A stretch of 64,000 bases of DNA from Heracleum sosnowskyi. Its lineage: Eukaryota > Streptophyta > Magnoliopsida > Apiales > Apiaceae. Below, in pieces: positions 12,076 through 23,518 of this stretch. The stretch lies in NCBI GenBank assembly GCA_030848705.1, contig CM061244.1, forward strand, positions 47,905,190 through 47,969,189, given 5' to 3'. A program made the position numbers and the translations under genes. The first letter of the stretch is position 1. Every line of letters begins with the position of its first letter. The notes under the pieces are model-generated. The model did no database searches and had not been told where the DNA came from. It saw only the letters and a list, made by a program, of their open reading frames with translations.

Positions 12076-12973
12076 TAGGGGTGTACACGGTTCGGGTTGG
12101 GCGGGTTACGGGATTTTAACAACCCAACCCAATTAAATCGGGTTTGCAAATTTTCAACCCAACCCACAAAAAATAAATTCGTAATCCAACCCATTTAATA
12201 TACTTCGGTTTGGATCGGTTCGGGTCGGAGTGGTCAGGTTAATAAATATATAAAATATATTTTATCGAGCAGTAAGTACTAAATTAATAAATCAAAATTG
12301 AAAGTCAGCAAAATATTACATATCCATCTCAAATAAATCTCAAATATTTAAGTTAAAACACACCAAAAGAGTGATAAAGTACTAAACATAGTCTTTCAGT
12401 TTAAACGTCAAATTTGTGTTATTATCATAGTCAGTGTGCTAAATTTGCATTACAACCGGGAATGGACAAAGACAGTAAGAACATTTGTCTCAAGTGATCT
12501 CAACACACCGTTTTGTAGAATATTGATGTACACATTTCTGCTGCTATGTCCTTGATAACGAACAACTTAATGTAAAACTGATGCTTCTTAATGTAAACTG
12601 GCCTTAAAGTACTGATACAATATTAACCCTAGGCAATGCAAGCAATGAAGTTTTCTTCCAGGACCACACATGGTCTTTGGTCTAGAACACAAGAGTTCAA
12701 AGAATATGTTTCAATAATTAAAAGTGTACACTCCAAAACTGTTAATTATTTTAACTAAATGTGTTTCATATATTTTAATTAAATCTATTATTTTTAATCG
12801 GGTTGGGTTGGTTCGGCTTAAAAAAATCGAAACCCATACCCAACCCATTTAAATCGGGTTTATATCTTTTCAAACCAAATATGTTTCGGTTTAAAAATAT
12901 TCGGTTTGGATCGGGCGAAATGAGGTCAGTTTGGATCGGGTTGGTCGGTTTTAACAACCCGTGTACACCCCTA
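12076..12973. mobile_element. Non-autonomous hAT-like transposon
   Basis: An 898-bp insertion begins TAGGGGTGTACACGG and ends CCGTGTACACCCCTA, a terminal inverted repeat of about 15 bp. It is flanked by an 8-bp target duplication, GTCATCAT (12068-12075 and 12974-12981). The right LTR of the same retrotransposon has the uninterrupted site (tggtcatcatcttgtc near 22969), which proves the boundaries. Subterminal segments rich in gggttgggt/aacccaaccc occur at both ends. No transposase ORF is present, so it would need an enzyme supplied in trans. Terminal sequence and 8-bp duplication fit hAT. Confidence 0.93.
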
Positions 12974-13522
12974 GTCATCATCTTGTCATCCTCTTGCATC
13001 ATGCTTATGTCATCATTTGTATCCTCAATCTTCTTATATATTGCACTTGATGATCTTATATAATACTCCTCCTTTGGTTAGGGTTTAATCCATAATTTAT
13101 TACGCTTTTGTTTCGCGATAGTTTCAAGTGGTTTTCAAGACGTTTCTCTGTACCAAAGCTAGGGGATACTTCTTTTATCTTTCCATTACCTTTGTCTAAT
13201 ATATAATCTTAGGTTTCTCACCTTGGTTTAAGATACGATCATGGATTTCTCATTCCACATACTTTCTTAAAACGATCAAATCAATACATCCTTGATTGTC
13301 TAGTGAATAGTGATTTAAAACTCGAATGGGAATCTTCTGATTCTGAGTACGTTTACATTCTTTTATTCTTCCTATACATCAATAATATAACTTCGAAACA
13401 TTCATTCTAGGTCATCCACATAGGGTGGTCTGAAAAACTTTTCATCAGCAAATTTACTATTCATCAGTGGAAATTTACTATTCATCAAGGTTTTAAATAT
13501 TACAAAATTTTGGGATATTACA

Positions 13523-13539
13523 GTCTCCCCTACTTAAAA
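13523..13539 (-). other. Element B polypurine tract
   Basis: The minus strand reads ttttaagtaggggagac immediately before the LTR start TGTAATATCCC. The same sequence sits at 55060-55076 in element E. It marks the 3' end of the internal region and the leftward direction of B. Confidence 0.8.
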
Positions 13540-14141
13540 GGATTCCGTCCCGGAATCAGATCAAAATAGATGGGGGGGTACTTTTCTAGCATTGCGCTCT
13601 CTAGTTCCCAAGTGGATTCTTCAACATTATGATTTCTCCACAAAACTCTTACCAGCTTTATAACCTTATTCCTTAGCACTTGATCCTTGCGGTCAATAAT
13701 TTCCACCAGTTGCTCTATATATGACAGGTCTGGTTGTATATCTACTTGCTCGTATTCCACCACGTGTCTGGCATCCGGATTGTACTTCCTTAACATGGAC
13801 ACATGGAACACGTTGTGAACTTGCTGCATGTTTGGGGGCAAGGCTAGCTCGTAAGCTACTTCCCCGATGCGTCTCAAGATCTCAAATGGTCCAATATACC
13901 TAGGGCTCAACTTTCCTTTCTTTCCGAATCTCATCAATCCTTTCCACGGAGATACTTTCCACAGCACAAGATCTCCCACTTCATATTCCTTGTCCTTTCG
14001 GGCCAAGTCTGCATATTTCTTTTGTCTGTCTTGGGCTGCTACCAGCCGTCCTCTGATAAGGTCCATTGCATCCTTAGTCTGTTGGACCATTTCGGGTCCG
14101 AGCATTTTTCGCTCTCCAACTTCATCCCAGTACAAGGGGGA
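13530..14141 (-). pseudogene. Element B integrase C-terminus and chromodomain (broken)
   Basis: After a TGA (14142-14144, where E has CGA), the frame continues through the integrase C-terminal GPF-like region (YIGPFEILRRIG, QQVHNVFHVSMLRKY). It ends in a chromodomain segment (EIIDRKDQVLRNK, VLWRNHNVEESTWE). A longer C run just before the end shifts the frame compared with E, so the stop codon used by E is bypassed and a few extra residues are added. Chromodomains of this group are thought to guide integration into heterochromatin. Confidence 0.88.
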
Positions 14142-15794
14142 TCAACATCTTCTTCCATACAAGGCCTCATACGGGGGCATCCCGATACTTGCATGAAAAC
14201 TGTTATTGTAGGAGAACTCAATCAGGGGTAGGTGATCACCCCAATTTCCTTTGAAATCTATGGCACAAACTCTCAACATATCCTCTAATGTTTGGATAGT
14301 CCTTTCGCTTTGCCCATCCGTCTGGGGATGGTAAGAAGTACTCATGTTTAGCTTGGTTCCTACACATTCTTGAAAGCTTCTCCAAAATCTGGAGTTAAAT
14401 CTAGGGTCTCGGTCTGACACAATGACGACTGGAACTCCATGTCGCGCCACAATTTCCTTCATATAAATATCCACTAACCTATCGACAGTGTACCTTTCAT
14501 TTATCGGTAGGAAGTGGGCTGACTTCGTCAACCGGTCTACGATTACCCATATGGCGTCGTGATTAGCTTTGGTTCGGGGCAATCCTACTACAAAGTCCAT
14601 GGCTATTTGTTCCCATTTCCATTCTGGAATCTCTAGGGGTCGTAAGAGTCCACTGGGTCTTTGGTGTTCTACCTTTACTCTTTGGCAGGTCAAGCATTTG
14701 CTTACCCACCCTGTTACGTCCTTTTTCATGTTAGGCCACCAATAATATTCCTTTAGATCCATATACATCTTGGTTCTTCCCAAGTGAATTGAATACCTTG
14801 AGCTATGACTATCATGAAGAATCTCATCTTTTAATTCCTGGTCATTAGGAATCCAAATTCGGTAAGTATACCTCATAACTCCCTTATCATCTCTTTCAGT
14901 TCTTAATTCCTCTCCTGTCATTAGCTCTTTCCCTTCACTCATCATGCGTTCTTGACTTAATTTGATCTTTTGCAGTAATTCCGATTGTAGTGTGATTTCA
15001 AATAATTTCTCTGTGCCATCTCCGGTCATTTTAACCTCAATCTCCATCTTTTCAAACTCTTGGATTAACTTCTCTGAGGAGGTTATCATTTTGAGTCTCT
15101 CCTTCCTACTAAGGGCATCGGCCACCACATTGGCCTTCCCTGGGTGGTAAAGAATCTCGCAATCATAATCTTTGATTAATTCTAACCATCTCCTCTTTCT
15201 CATGTTGAGCTCTTTCTGAGTGAAAATGTACTTAAGGCTCTTATGGTCTGTGTAGATTTCGCACTTTTCTCCATATAAGTAATGCCTCCAAATTTTCAGG
15301 GCGAAAACTATTGCTGCTAGCTCCAAATCAGGGGTACGATATCTACTCTCATATTCTTTTAGCTGCCTAGAAGCATATGCAATCACCCTTTCGTGTTGCA
15401 TAAGCACACATCCTAACCATTTGTGTGATGCGTCGCTGTAGATCACAAAATTTCCCTTTCCGCCTGGCAGTGCCAGTACAGGGGCAGTAACTAGCCTCCT
15501 TTTCAATTCCTGAAAACTCTTCTCGCATTTCTTAGTCCACTCAAGCTTCTCAGTCTTTCGGGTCAGTCGGGTCAATGGGGCTGCTATTTTAGCAAAATCT
15601 TTCACAAATCTTCGATAATACCCGTCTAAGCCTACAAAACTTCTCACCTCAGTCGGGGTGGTTGGTCTGTCCCAATTTGAAACGGCTTCTATCTTAGCAG
15701 GGTCTACTAGTACTCCCTCACTGCTGACCACATGGCCTAGAAACTGTACTTCTCTTAGCCAGAATTCACACATGGAAAACTTGGCATATAACTT
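14142..15794 (-). pseudogene. Element B RT thumb, RNase H and integrase core (broken)
   Basis: The frame opens after a TAA at 15795-15797. It carries the end of RT (GYYRRFVKDFAKIAAPLTRL), RNase H (YSDASHKWLGCVL, the Glu in DLELAAIVFALK, YTDHKSLKYI, VADALSRK) and the integrase zinc region ending CLTCQRVK. The integrase core has Asp in AMDFVVGLP, Asp in VSDRDPRF and Glu in HPQTDGQSERT. Two RNase H positions differ from E (KWLGC for KGLGC; LELAAI for LELEAI). It ends at the TGA where E keeps an Arg codon. Confidence 0.9.
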
Positions 15795-16463
15795 TTAATT
15801 TCTCAACGTCTCTAACACTATTCTTAAGTGTTCTGCGTGTTCCTCCTCCGTCTTGGAGTAGCCTAAAATATCATCAATGAAAACTATGACGCATTCGTCC
15901 AAATATTGCTTGAAGACTCGATTCATTAGGTCCATAAAAGCTGCTGGGGCATTTGTCAGCCCAAACGACATTACCAAAAACTCATAGTGCCTATACCTAG
16001 TACGGAATGCAGTTTTGGGTATATCCTCAGGTTTTATCTTTAACTGGTGATATCCAGTCCTCAGGTCAATCTTGGAGAAGTAAACCGCATCTTTCAACTG
16101 GTCAAACAAATCATCAATCCTTGGTAAAGGATATCGGTTCTTAATGGTCAACTTGTTTAGTTCTCGATAGTCTATGCATAATCTCAAGCTACCACCCTTC
16201 TTTATCACAAAAAGCACTGGTGCACCCCATGGTGACACACTAGGTCTTATCATTCCCTTATCTAGTAATTCCTGCAATTGAATAGCTAACTCTTTCATTT
16301 CTACTGGAGCTAACCGGTACGGGGCCTTCGAAACTGGCGCCGTCCCTGGAGCTAATTCTATAGCGAATTCTATCTCCCTATCGGGTGGTAATCCCGGAAG
16401 GTCTTCTGGAAATACATCTTCAAATTCATTAAATATAGGAATATTTTGTAATTTAGGAACCTC
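15795..16463 (-). pseudogene. Element B reverse transcriptase palm region (broken)
   Basis: This segment lies between in-frame stops at 16464-16466 (TGA, where E has CGA) and 15795-15797 (TAA). It holds the Ty3-type RT core: LCIDYRELNKLTIKNRYPLP, IDLRTGYHQ, FGLTNAPAAFMDLMNRVF and the catalytic FIDDIL. The residue after DDIL is G where E has V. The frame agrees with the flanking segments, so only point nonsense changes separate them. Confidence 0.88.
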
Positions 16464-18256
16464 TCAATTTGTATCTATCACATAGGCTAAATAAGCCGCA
16501 CACCCATGCCGCAACAACCTCTTGGTTTGGGCCATGGTTAAAAACTTACGGGTTTGTCGTTGTCCCTTGAACACGACCTCCCGCCCTTCAGATGTTTTGA
16601 TCCATATTTTCTTTCTTTCACAATCGATCTGAGCACCATTGATCGACAACCAATCCATTCCCAGAATAACATCAAATTCCCCTAATTTAAATGGGGCCAA
16701 GTCTACACGAAACTATTGACCTTCTATTTCTAGGCTGCAGTCTACGTGTATTTTATCAACTGGAATTACTTCCCGATTTGCTATCTCTACCTTTAATACT
16801 TCCTTTAATGGTTCCGCTCTAAGTCTTAACTGACTAGCGAAATCCCTCGAAATAAAAGACTTGGTAGCTCTCGAATCAAATAAAACATTTGCAATGACGG
16901 TGTTTAATAGAAGGGTACCTGCTATCACATTTGTGTCCCTCACGACATCTTTCATAGTCATGTTAAAAGTTCTAGAAGTCGGGGGTCTGTTAGAGGCGGC
17001 TCCACTGATTCTCGAGCCGACGGGGTTTGCCATAGGGCAGTCTCTTTTCATGTGTCTTAATTTTCCACATTGAAAACACTTCTGATCGTTTCGAGGGCAG
17101 GTGTAAGAGTAATGCCCTGTTTTGTTGCACTTGTAGCAGGTAACCGACTTTAGGGTACATTCTCCCGGGTGTTTTCTTCCACACTTCTTGCAGTCAGGTA
17201 GTGGGGGTCGGGGTTGATTAAAATGGGACACTCCAGTCTGTCTGCCGCCCTGGCTTAGACTCTTATTCTCAGTTTTCCTGAATCCTGAGTTTCTTAAGGG
17301 TTGGGATCTGGTCCCTCCAATTGTCCTTGCTGGAAAGCTCTTATTCACTGAGCTTCCTCCTTGACTACAAAACTTTCTCTTTTTCTCTTCTCTTCCTTTC
17401 TGACTTTGCTCACTACCTGCTTTTACTATGGTTGCCTTTTGCACTAGCGATGCATAGTCCGTTATTTCCAACACCGCTACTCTATTCTGAATCCATTGCT
17501 TTAGCCCTTGCCGAAACCTTCTTGACCTCTTTAAGTCAGTATTGACAAAATCTGGCACAAACCTAGACAATTCAGTAAACTTGGCTTCATATTCCACCAC
17601 AGTCATGTTATCCTGTTTTAGTTCCAAAAACTTCCTCTCCATTTGTGCTTCCATAAACACAGAGAAATACTTTTCCAGAAATAAGGTAGTAAACCTTGTC
17701 CAGGTAACAACGGTATTTGTTTCTAGGTTTCTGTTCGATTCCCACCAGTAGTTAGCCTCCCCTTTCAGGAGGTAAGTAGCAAAGACGGTCTTTTGGGCTT
17801 CCTCAACGCCTAAGATTTCAAAAGATTTTTCCATTTCCTTTAACCAAGCTCTTGCCTCAACAGGGTCAGCAGATCCCTGAAATTCCGGGGGTCTTAGGGA
17901 CTTAAAAGCACTATGCCCCGCAGTATTGGGGCCTGGTGGTGGTGGCGGTGGGTGCTGGTTCAAATTCTGTCGGAGTAGGTGCATGAATTGGTCCATCGGG
18001 TTTTCACCGGGGACCTCCACATTCTGAGTACTCTCAAACTCTTCCTCTTCGTAGTCCTGATCATCAAACTCATTATAATCGTCATCCTCTCCGCTTCCTT
18101 CATACTCACCTTCCTCATGGTTCTGTTCTTCCATCCCCTGGAAGTCAGGGTTTTCTCCCTCATTACGATAGTTTTGCCTTTCATCCCCTGGTTAACACTG
18201 CCCTGAGCCGCAGAATTGGCAAGGCGTGCTCGTGTTCCCATACGTCGGGGTGGCAT
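16464..18256 (-). pseudogene. Element B gag and protease (broken)
   Basis: Gag probably starts at the ATG at 18256 (MPPRRMGTRARLANS), matching element E. A one-base loss in a G run near 18190 shifts the frame. From about 18134 the ORF is open: an acidic N-terminus, a proline run, the retrotransposon gag core (FKSLRPPEFQG, EANYWWESN, KYFSVFMEAQMERKF) and three cysteine-rich knuckles (CKKCGRKHPGEC, CYKCNKTGHYSYTC, CFQCGKLRHMKRDC). The protease signature reads DSRA where E has DSGA (GGA to AGA). A TAG at 16713-16715 and a TGA at 16464-16466 break the protease and linker. Confidence 0.9.
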
Positions 18257-18381
18257 TTTCCTGATATTTTTAAACAAAACTTTTATTATTAAAACCATTT
18301 GTTATTTCCAAAATATGTGGTTGGATCAATTGAGTTTCTCGGTGAAAATCTTGGAAATCATCATTTCTCAAACATAACTCT

Positions 18382-18384
18382 TTA

Positions 18385-18415
<31 letters not shown>

Positions 18416-18419
18416 TTTT
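18382..18419. repeat. TA microsatellite and T run upstream of B gag
   Basis: About 12 TA units are followed by a T run in the spacer between the upstream ORF and gag. The corresponding spacer in E (near 50188-50212) lacks the long TA run and has an A run with tataaaaag. Confidence 0.85.
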
Positions 18420-18776
18420 GCACAGTTTATAGATCAAACTAATAACTTGTAAAATAGTTGAAATAGAAGGGGATATCAAATTTTAAAACTGAAAGCTTCG
18501 TAGAAACTAAAATACACGAATATATACATTAGTGACATAAAGTCACGAGATACTGAAGTCGAAGTTCCAACAAAAGCGAACATATCGCTGTAATACATCA
18601 TCCGTACAACATTCAAAAGCTAAGTACTACCAGTCAACCAGTTAACATCTGCTACGTCAATCTGATCAGCCTATCTCTAACTCAGAAAGGATACTACTAT
18701 ACATCGGAACCATCCCACAAAAACTGGCACTACTAACGGCCATCTGAGTTTAGAGAACTAAGCTATCTATCACCTA

Positions 18777-19550
18777 TCAAGTATCCCCCTCCGAGCGGGT
18801 CAGGTTCCTGACACGCGCCATAGCATCTGCCCAAATCCTCTCTGTGGCCAGTCGGGGTACCAATCCCTCAGCAATAACAGACATGCCTCTCATGCGGACC
18901 ATAGCTCGCCACTCAATGCGGGAAATCTCAATTCTCATCTCCATAGGAGTCATAAAACTCATCCCGTCCTGATAGGAACGACGGGTCTCTCTCTCTGCTG
19001 CCAACTGTCTCCTCAGCTCATCAGCTCTAGCCTCTGCCGCTGCCAAGTCAGTGGTCAGCCGGCCAATCATCCAATCATGGATCATAGTAGGTACTCCAGT
19101 AGCTGAGGGAGGAGGTGTGTCTGGATCAGTCATGGCCTGGTCCTCCTCATATCCCCCAGGGGCAAGATCATAGTCATCGTCTGATGGTAATGGGCTCAAT
19201 GGGGGCACATGAGGGGTAAGGGCTCTCACAGTAGGCAGAGGGTACATCCTGATGCCTCCTCGGCTAGCACTGTCCTCAGAAGTCTCATCGTCCTCTGTGG
19301 TAACTACAACATGCACCATCTGATCCCCCTTAGTGGAATCATCATCCTCAGTCGAATCTTCATCAATAGAGGGAGTAAGAGAAGTAGGAAAGTCAAACAC
19401 ATTCGTGGGGTCCTCTTCCGGATCCTCGTCCGGGTCCTCAGTATCCTCCTCGAGATCCTCCATGGGGTCATCCACGGGGTCGTCATCAGCCGCCAGCAGA
19501 GCCTCGTCATGATGGGTCTCAAAGTCATCAGCCTCCTCGGCCGCAAACAC
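18777..19550 (-). CDS. Element B pre-gag ORF (ORF0), function unknown
   Basis: An intact 257-codon reading frame lies between the primer-site region and gag. The N-terminal 70 residues are very acidic (EDLEEDTEDPDEDPEEDP), the middle is rich in proline, serine and acidic residues, and the C-terminal part is probably helical (LTTDLAAAEARADELRRQLA, then MEMRIEISRIEWRAMVRM). There is no ATG at its start: the frame opens at a GTG directly after a pyrimidine-rich tract ending in AG, as if the ORF were an exon. Element E keeps the same 774-nt length without indels. I recognise no domain. It could be an accessory retrotransposon protein. Confidence 0.65.
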   Translation of the reverse strand: MFAAEEADDFETHHDEALLAADDDPVDDPMEDLEEDTEDPDEDPEEDPTNVFDFPTSLTPSIDEDSTEDDDSTKGDQMVHVVVTTEDDETSEDSASRGGIRMYPLPTVRALTPHVPPLSPLPSDDDYDLAPGGYEEDQAMTDPDTPPPSATGVPTMIHDWMIGRLTTDLAAAEARADELRRQLAAERETRRSYQDGMSFMTPMEMRIEISRIEWRAMVRMRGMSVIAEGLVPRLATERIWADAMARVRNLTRSEGDT

Positions 19551-19636
19551 CTATACAAGTGAAAACTAGGTTACTATACTGTGTAATAAAAGTTCCCTTG
19601 CGGGTTTTAACAGTCAGTGCTACATCCGGTAGCCCA

Positions 19637-22600
19637 AAATATAATAAATTATCACACATGGTGACCCCACCATCAATATACTCACGCCAGTTATGTCTCA
19701 GAAACGAACTTACAAAAACAGTAGTCATATGGTCCATAAATTAAAGTTATTACAACCCAAAAGTAAAATACTAGCAACCTACTGCCAATGTGATTTCTAC
19801 GTGAAACCAGAAAGACAGCGCAAAAGTTTGTTCTTGTTCATTAATATACATAAGTGATACTTATAAATAAACCGGAGCAATAAGAGTTACACTCCGAACC
19901 AACCCAGTAGTTCTACCTAATCAACTGCAACAACCCTGTTACGGGCGGCCTGTATATCCCTGACGCGCTTCCGAGCGGTACGACGAATCCTGGCCATCTA
20001 CCCTAGCTGTTGTGTTGTGATATATATATATATATATAAAAAGAAAGCAAGAGTGAGCACTCAGCCCAACAATAATATAACACAGCATAAGCATATACGT
20101 AAGCTTATATCGTAAAGGAAAACCTTTAAAACTTCATTCGTATACAGAATGATATATTTGTTTTCTTTTCATCCAAAACATGCCATACAGTGCAACTACT
20201 GTACGAGGAACATCATTACTCTTCACTGTCACATTATCAGTAACTCAGCACCTAGGCTTTTGTTACAATGTACAGTACAACTCCAATCAGAGGGAAGAAA
20301 TGGGAACATATTGGAACACCCGATACACGGTGATCAGCCGTTGTATCGTAACTTTTCTTTTCTTCTAGTAGAAGGACGACTTCCTATTCGGTTATCACCC
20401 TGACCGCATACGGGCCACTGTGCTAAGAGATCACTACCTCGGTGCCTATTTCGTCACCGGGTAAGCCTTAGCACTCAAGAGATCACTACCTCGGCGCCTA
20501 TTTCGTCACCGGGTAAGCCTTGATAATTTTGGCACTACCCCGACACCTGTTTCATTGCCGTGTAGGCCCTTCCAGTTCCCATTATAGAAAACAACATCGA
20601 TGAAACGGAAATCGGAACTTAATCCTATTTTCTCCAAGTATAATTACTTGTCAAAAACTTTGTACCCGTTCAGAATTCCTTACTCTCGAGTATTTGAAGG
20701 GAGTAAGTCACAGAGTGGGTTGACATTAGTCAACGAAACTACCGATGATTACCATGTATTTTTAAATCATGACCAGGTTGTTTATTAAAATTTTCAGAGT
20801 TTAGCAAGTTTGAGATTCTTTACTTGAATAGGGGAGTCATTCCCAACTATAGGTATTCTAGAGGAACAGTGGAAGTAAAGCTCTGTCCTCGACTTCTTGA
20901 ACTAGATTCCCAATTTCCGATGAGTAGAAAACACTATTCGTATTTAATTATTTTAAGATAATATTTGGGAGTATCTGCTTTAAATACCTTTTCTGAAGAT
21001 CAGAAAGTTTTGTGTAAATAGTAGAATCTTAAATAATATAATAAGGTTCTATGATTTTTAAATCATATTTGGAATATTTAATAAATATCCAAATAATAAA
21101 TATTGAATATTCAAAATAATAAATATAAAACCACTTAAGTGAATATTCAAAATAATATTCACTTAATTAAATAATTATTCAAATAATATCTATTATAATA
21201 TTATTTAAATATTTCTCATTAAATATCCAGTAATATATATATTGGAATATTTAATCAATATTTCATATATAACTGTCCCTGGAACCCTCCAGCTTTTGAC
21301 AGTGTGATCAAACAAAATAACAATTTAACTCCCTGTCTTATTATTTTAAAATCATCGTACAGCTGCTCTATACTTAGAGCCTTTAAACCTTGCTTTATAT
21401 CTAGTATTTACCTAGCATATAAACCTTATATCTTATACAGCTTTTTATTAAAAGCGTACACAGTTTATAAATCATTTCGCAGCATTAAAGCAGAATATTT
21501 ATCATAATCACAACATATATCACAACAGCATCACTTAACTGATGTAGGGTTTGAAAACTTGCCTTGGTGTCTGGGTGGTGAGGTAGTGGGGGCTTGAGAG
21601 TGTACGCGTCGATCTATAACAAGATATACAATTTCAGTCAGTCCCCTTGAACCAATTAATGTGCTATAACTTAAGCACTCAAGTTATATTAATGAAAATC
21701 AAACGTCTCGCTCTCGGTCATCTATAACCTCATGACGTTCCGTAAACTCTTAAGTCACAAGTTTGGGTGAAAATCCATTCACAAAACCCAAGTACTTTTC
21801 CTTTACTAATTCCTTGTTTTTAACCATCCCCTTAAGGGTATTTCACTCGCGCAACCTTCGTTCGCGTATTTTTATAAAATCACCAACTTCTCTTTTTAAC
21901 TCAAGACCTTCTAGGTTTCCTTTCCTAACAATCCATGCTAGTACCCATTTTAATATCTCGGCCAAATTCCATTTTTAAAGGGTTTGATCACTATCTCAAA
22001 GTTCATGCAATGAACTACTTAGTTACGCGAAACCGCTTTCACTAAAACAGACGTTTCTCCTAAACCGTAAATCAAAACGATACGATTCTTTCGCTAAAAC
22101 AAAATAGGAAACAGGGCCTACATGTTCATGGTCAGAACCGTCATGTTTATTCCCTTTAATGTAACCGTGGTTTCTGTCTAAACTACCTAAGTAAAATTTG
22201 ACATGGTAACGGCGCTTAATCATACTTCCCGTGTTTTTAAACACTCAATACAACCACCAATCAACAATCAACCAACCACCAATCAAACCTCAAGTTAATA
22301 CTAAACTTTTCTGTCCAAACATGGTCATACTCTAGTTCATAAGTTTATCCACAAATCAACCATCAAACATGCTTAAAATCATGCATACATCATGCTTCAT
22401 TACTACATAGTTCTTAAACAATCACTTATAACTACTAAATCAAAGCATAATCTCAAAAGGGGAGGAGTTTTATACCTTCCTTGGATCTTAACAAAGGCTA
22501 TATATGGATGGTATATCCTTCCTTGCTCCTTAACTATGCTAATCAAACCTAAAAACTTCAAAACAAAACAAGATCTTTTGAGATTACTATTCACATCACT

Positions 22601-23518
22601 ATTCATCATCAACTTTGAATCCATTTTTGACCAAGCTTTCATCCATGGATGAGGCTAAGATTAGAGATCTACCTTGGATATTGGAAGAGGGTGATTTAGA
22701 GCCCAAGATCAAGATTTATGGTTGAGTGGAACTGGTAGAAAAATTCTTAAGGAATTGATGGAAGAAGAAAAGCCGAATGGTCTTGTTCTTCAAGATGCAT
22801 CTTGTTGTTTTGTTTTCTTTGATTTTCTTTTCTTTTGTTTTGTCTAAATAAACTTAACACTTTGTAATTAAATTGTGTGGCTAATAAATTGTTTTGTCAC
22901 CAATGACAAGGCTCTTTTTGAACTTGTGGTGGTGGTGAAAGTGGTGACAAGGTGGTGATTCACCACTTGGTCATCATCTTGTCATCCTCTTGCATCATGC
23001 TTATGTCATCATTTGTATCCTCAATCCTCTTATATATTGCACTTGATGATCTTATATAATACTCCTCCTTTGGTTAGGGTTTAATCCATAATTTATTACG
23101 CTTTTGTTTCGCGATAGTTTCAAGTTGTTTTCAAGACGTTTCTCTGTACCAAAGCTAGGGGATACTTCTTTTATCTTTCCATTACCTTTGTCTAATATAT
23201 AATCTTAGGTTTCTCACCTTGGTTTAAGATACGATCATGGATTTATCATTCCATATACTTTCTTAAAACGATCAAATCAATACATCCTTGATTGTCCAGT
23301 GAATAATGATTTAAAACTCGAATGGGAATCTTCTGATTTTGAGTACGTTTATATTCTTTTATTCTTCCTATACATCAATAATATAACTTCGAAACATTCA
23401 TTCCAGGTCATCCACATAGGGTGGTCTGAAAAACTGTTCATCAGCAAATTTACTATTCATCAGTGGAAATTTACTATTCATCAAGGTTTTAAATATTACA
23501 AAATTTTGGGATATTACA
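19637..23518 (-). repeat. Element B 5' LTR (right copy), internal end deleted
   Basis: The repeat aligns with 8661-13522 but lacks the last stretch of the LTR. Plus-strand sequence passes directly from leader (ccggtagccca) to LTR (aaatataataaatt). Compared with element E this removes about 75 bp of LTR, the primer binding site and about 110 bp of leader. It has no hAT insertion. As the 5' LTR in transcription order, it should have driven the element; without a primer site, a copy could not be reverse transcribed normally. It ends gggatattaca at 23518, followed by CATGT. Confidence 0.9.

Larger units (their letters stand above)
8661..13522 (-). repeat. Element B 3' LTR (left copy, contains hAT insertion)
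   Basis: The 4862-bp repeat shrinks to about 3956 bp without the inserted transposon and one target copy, which matches the length of E's LTRs. Its plus-strand edges are tataacaccccc (8661) and gggatattaca (13522). It aligns along its whole length with 19637-23518, by eye at roughly 98-99% identity. It includes a short tandem repeat and a TA microsatellite that also occur in the other copy. Confidence 0.93.
8661..23518 (-). mobile_element. Element B: Ty3/gypsy chromovirus (Tekay-like), minus strand
   Basis: A 14.9-kb element is flanked by CATGT duplications (8656-8660, 23519-23523). It has long LTRs, an upstream ORF, gag with three zinc knuckles, protease, RT, RNase H, integrase and a C-terminal chromodomain. 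The integrase-last order and chromodomain place it among chromoviruses, and the size and long LTRs fit the Tekay/Del group. The first dinucleotide of the left LTR is mutated (TA for TG, read on the plus strand). The internal edge of the right LTR, the primer site and part of the leader are deleted. The left LTR carries a hAT-like insertion. Element E is a plus-strand relative. Confidence 0.95.

Noticed and set aside
12775..13063. ORFs with Asn/Pro/Phe-rich repeats overlapping the hAT end
   Set aside because: They arise from aacccaaccc-type subterminal repeats of the transposon, are open on both strands and cross its boundary, so they are not genes.
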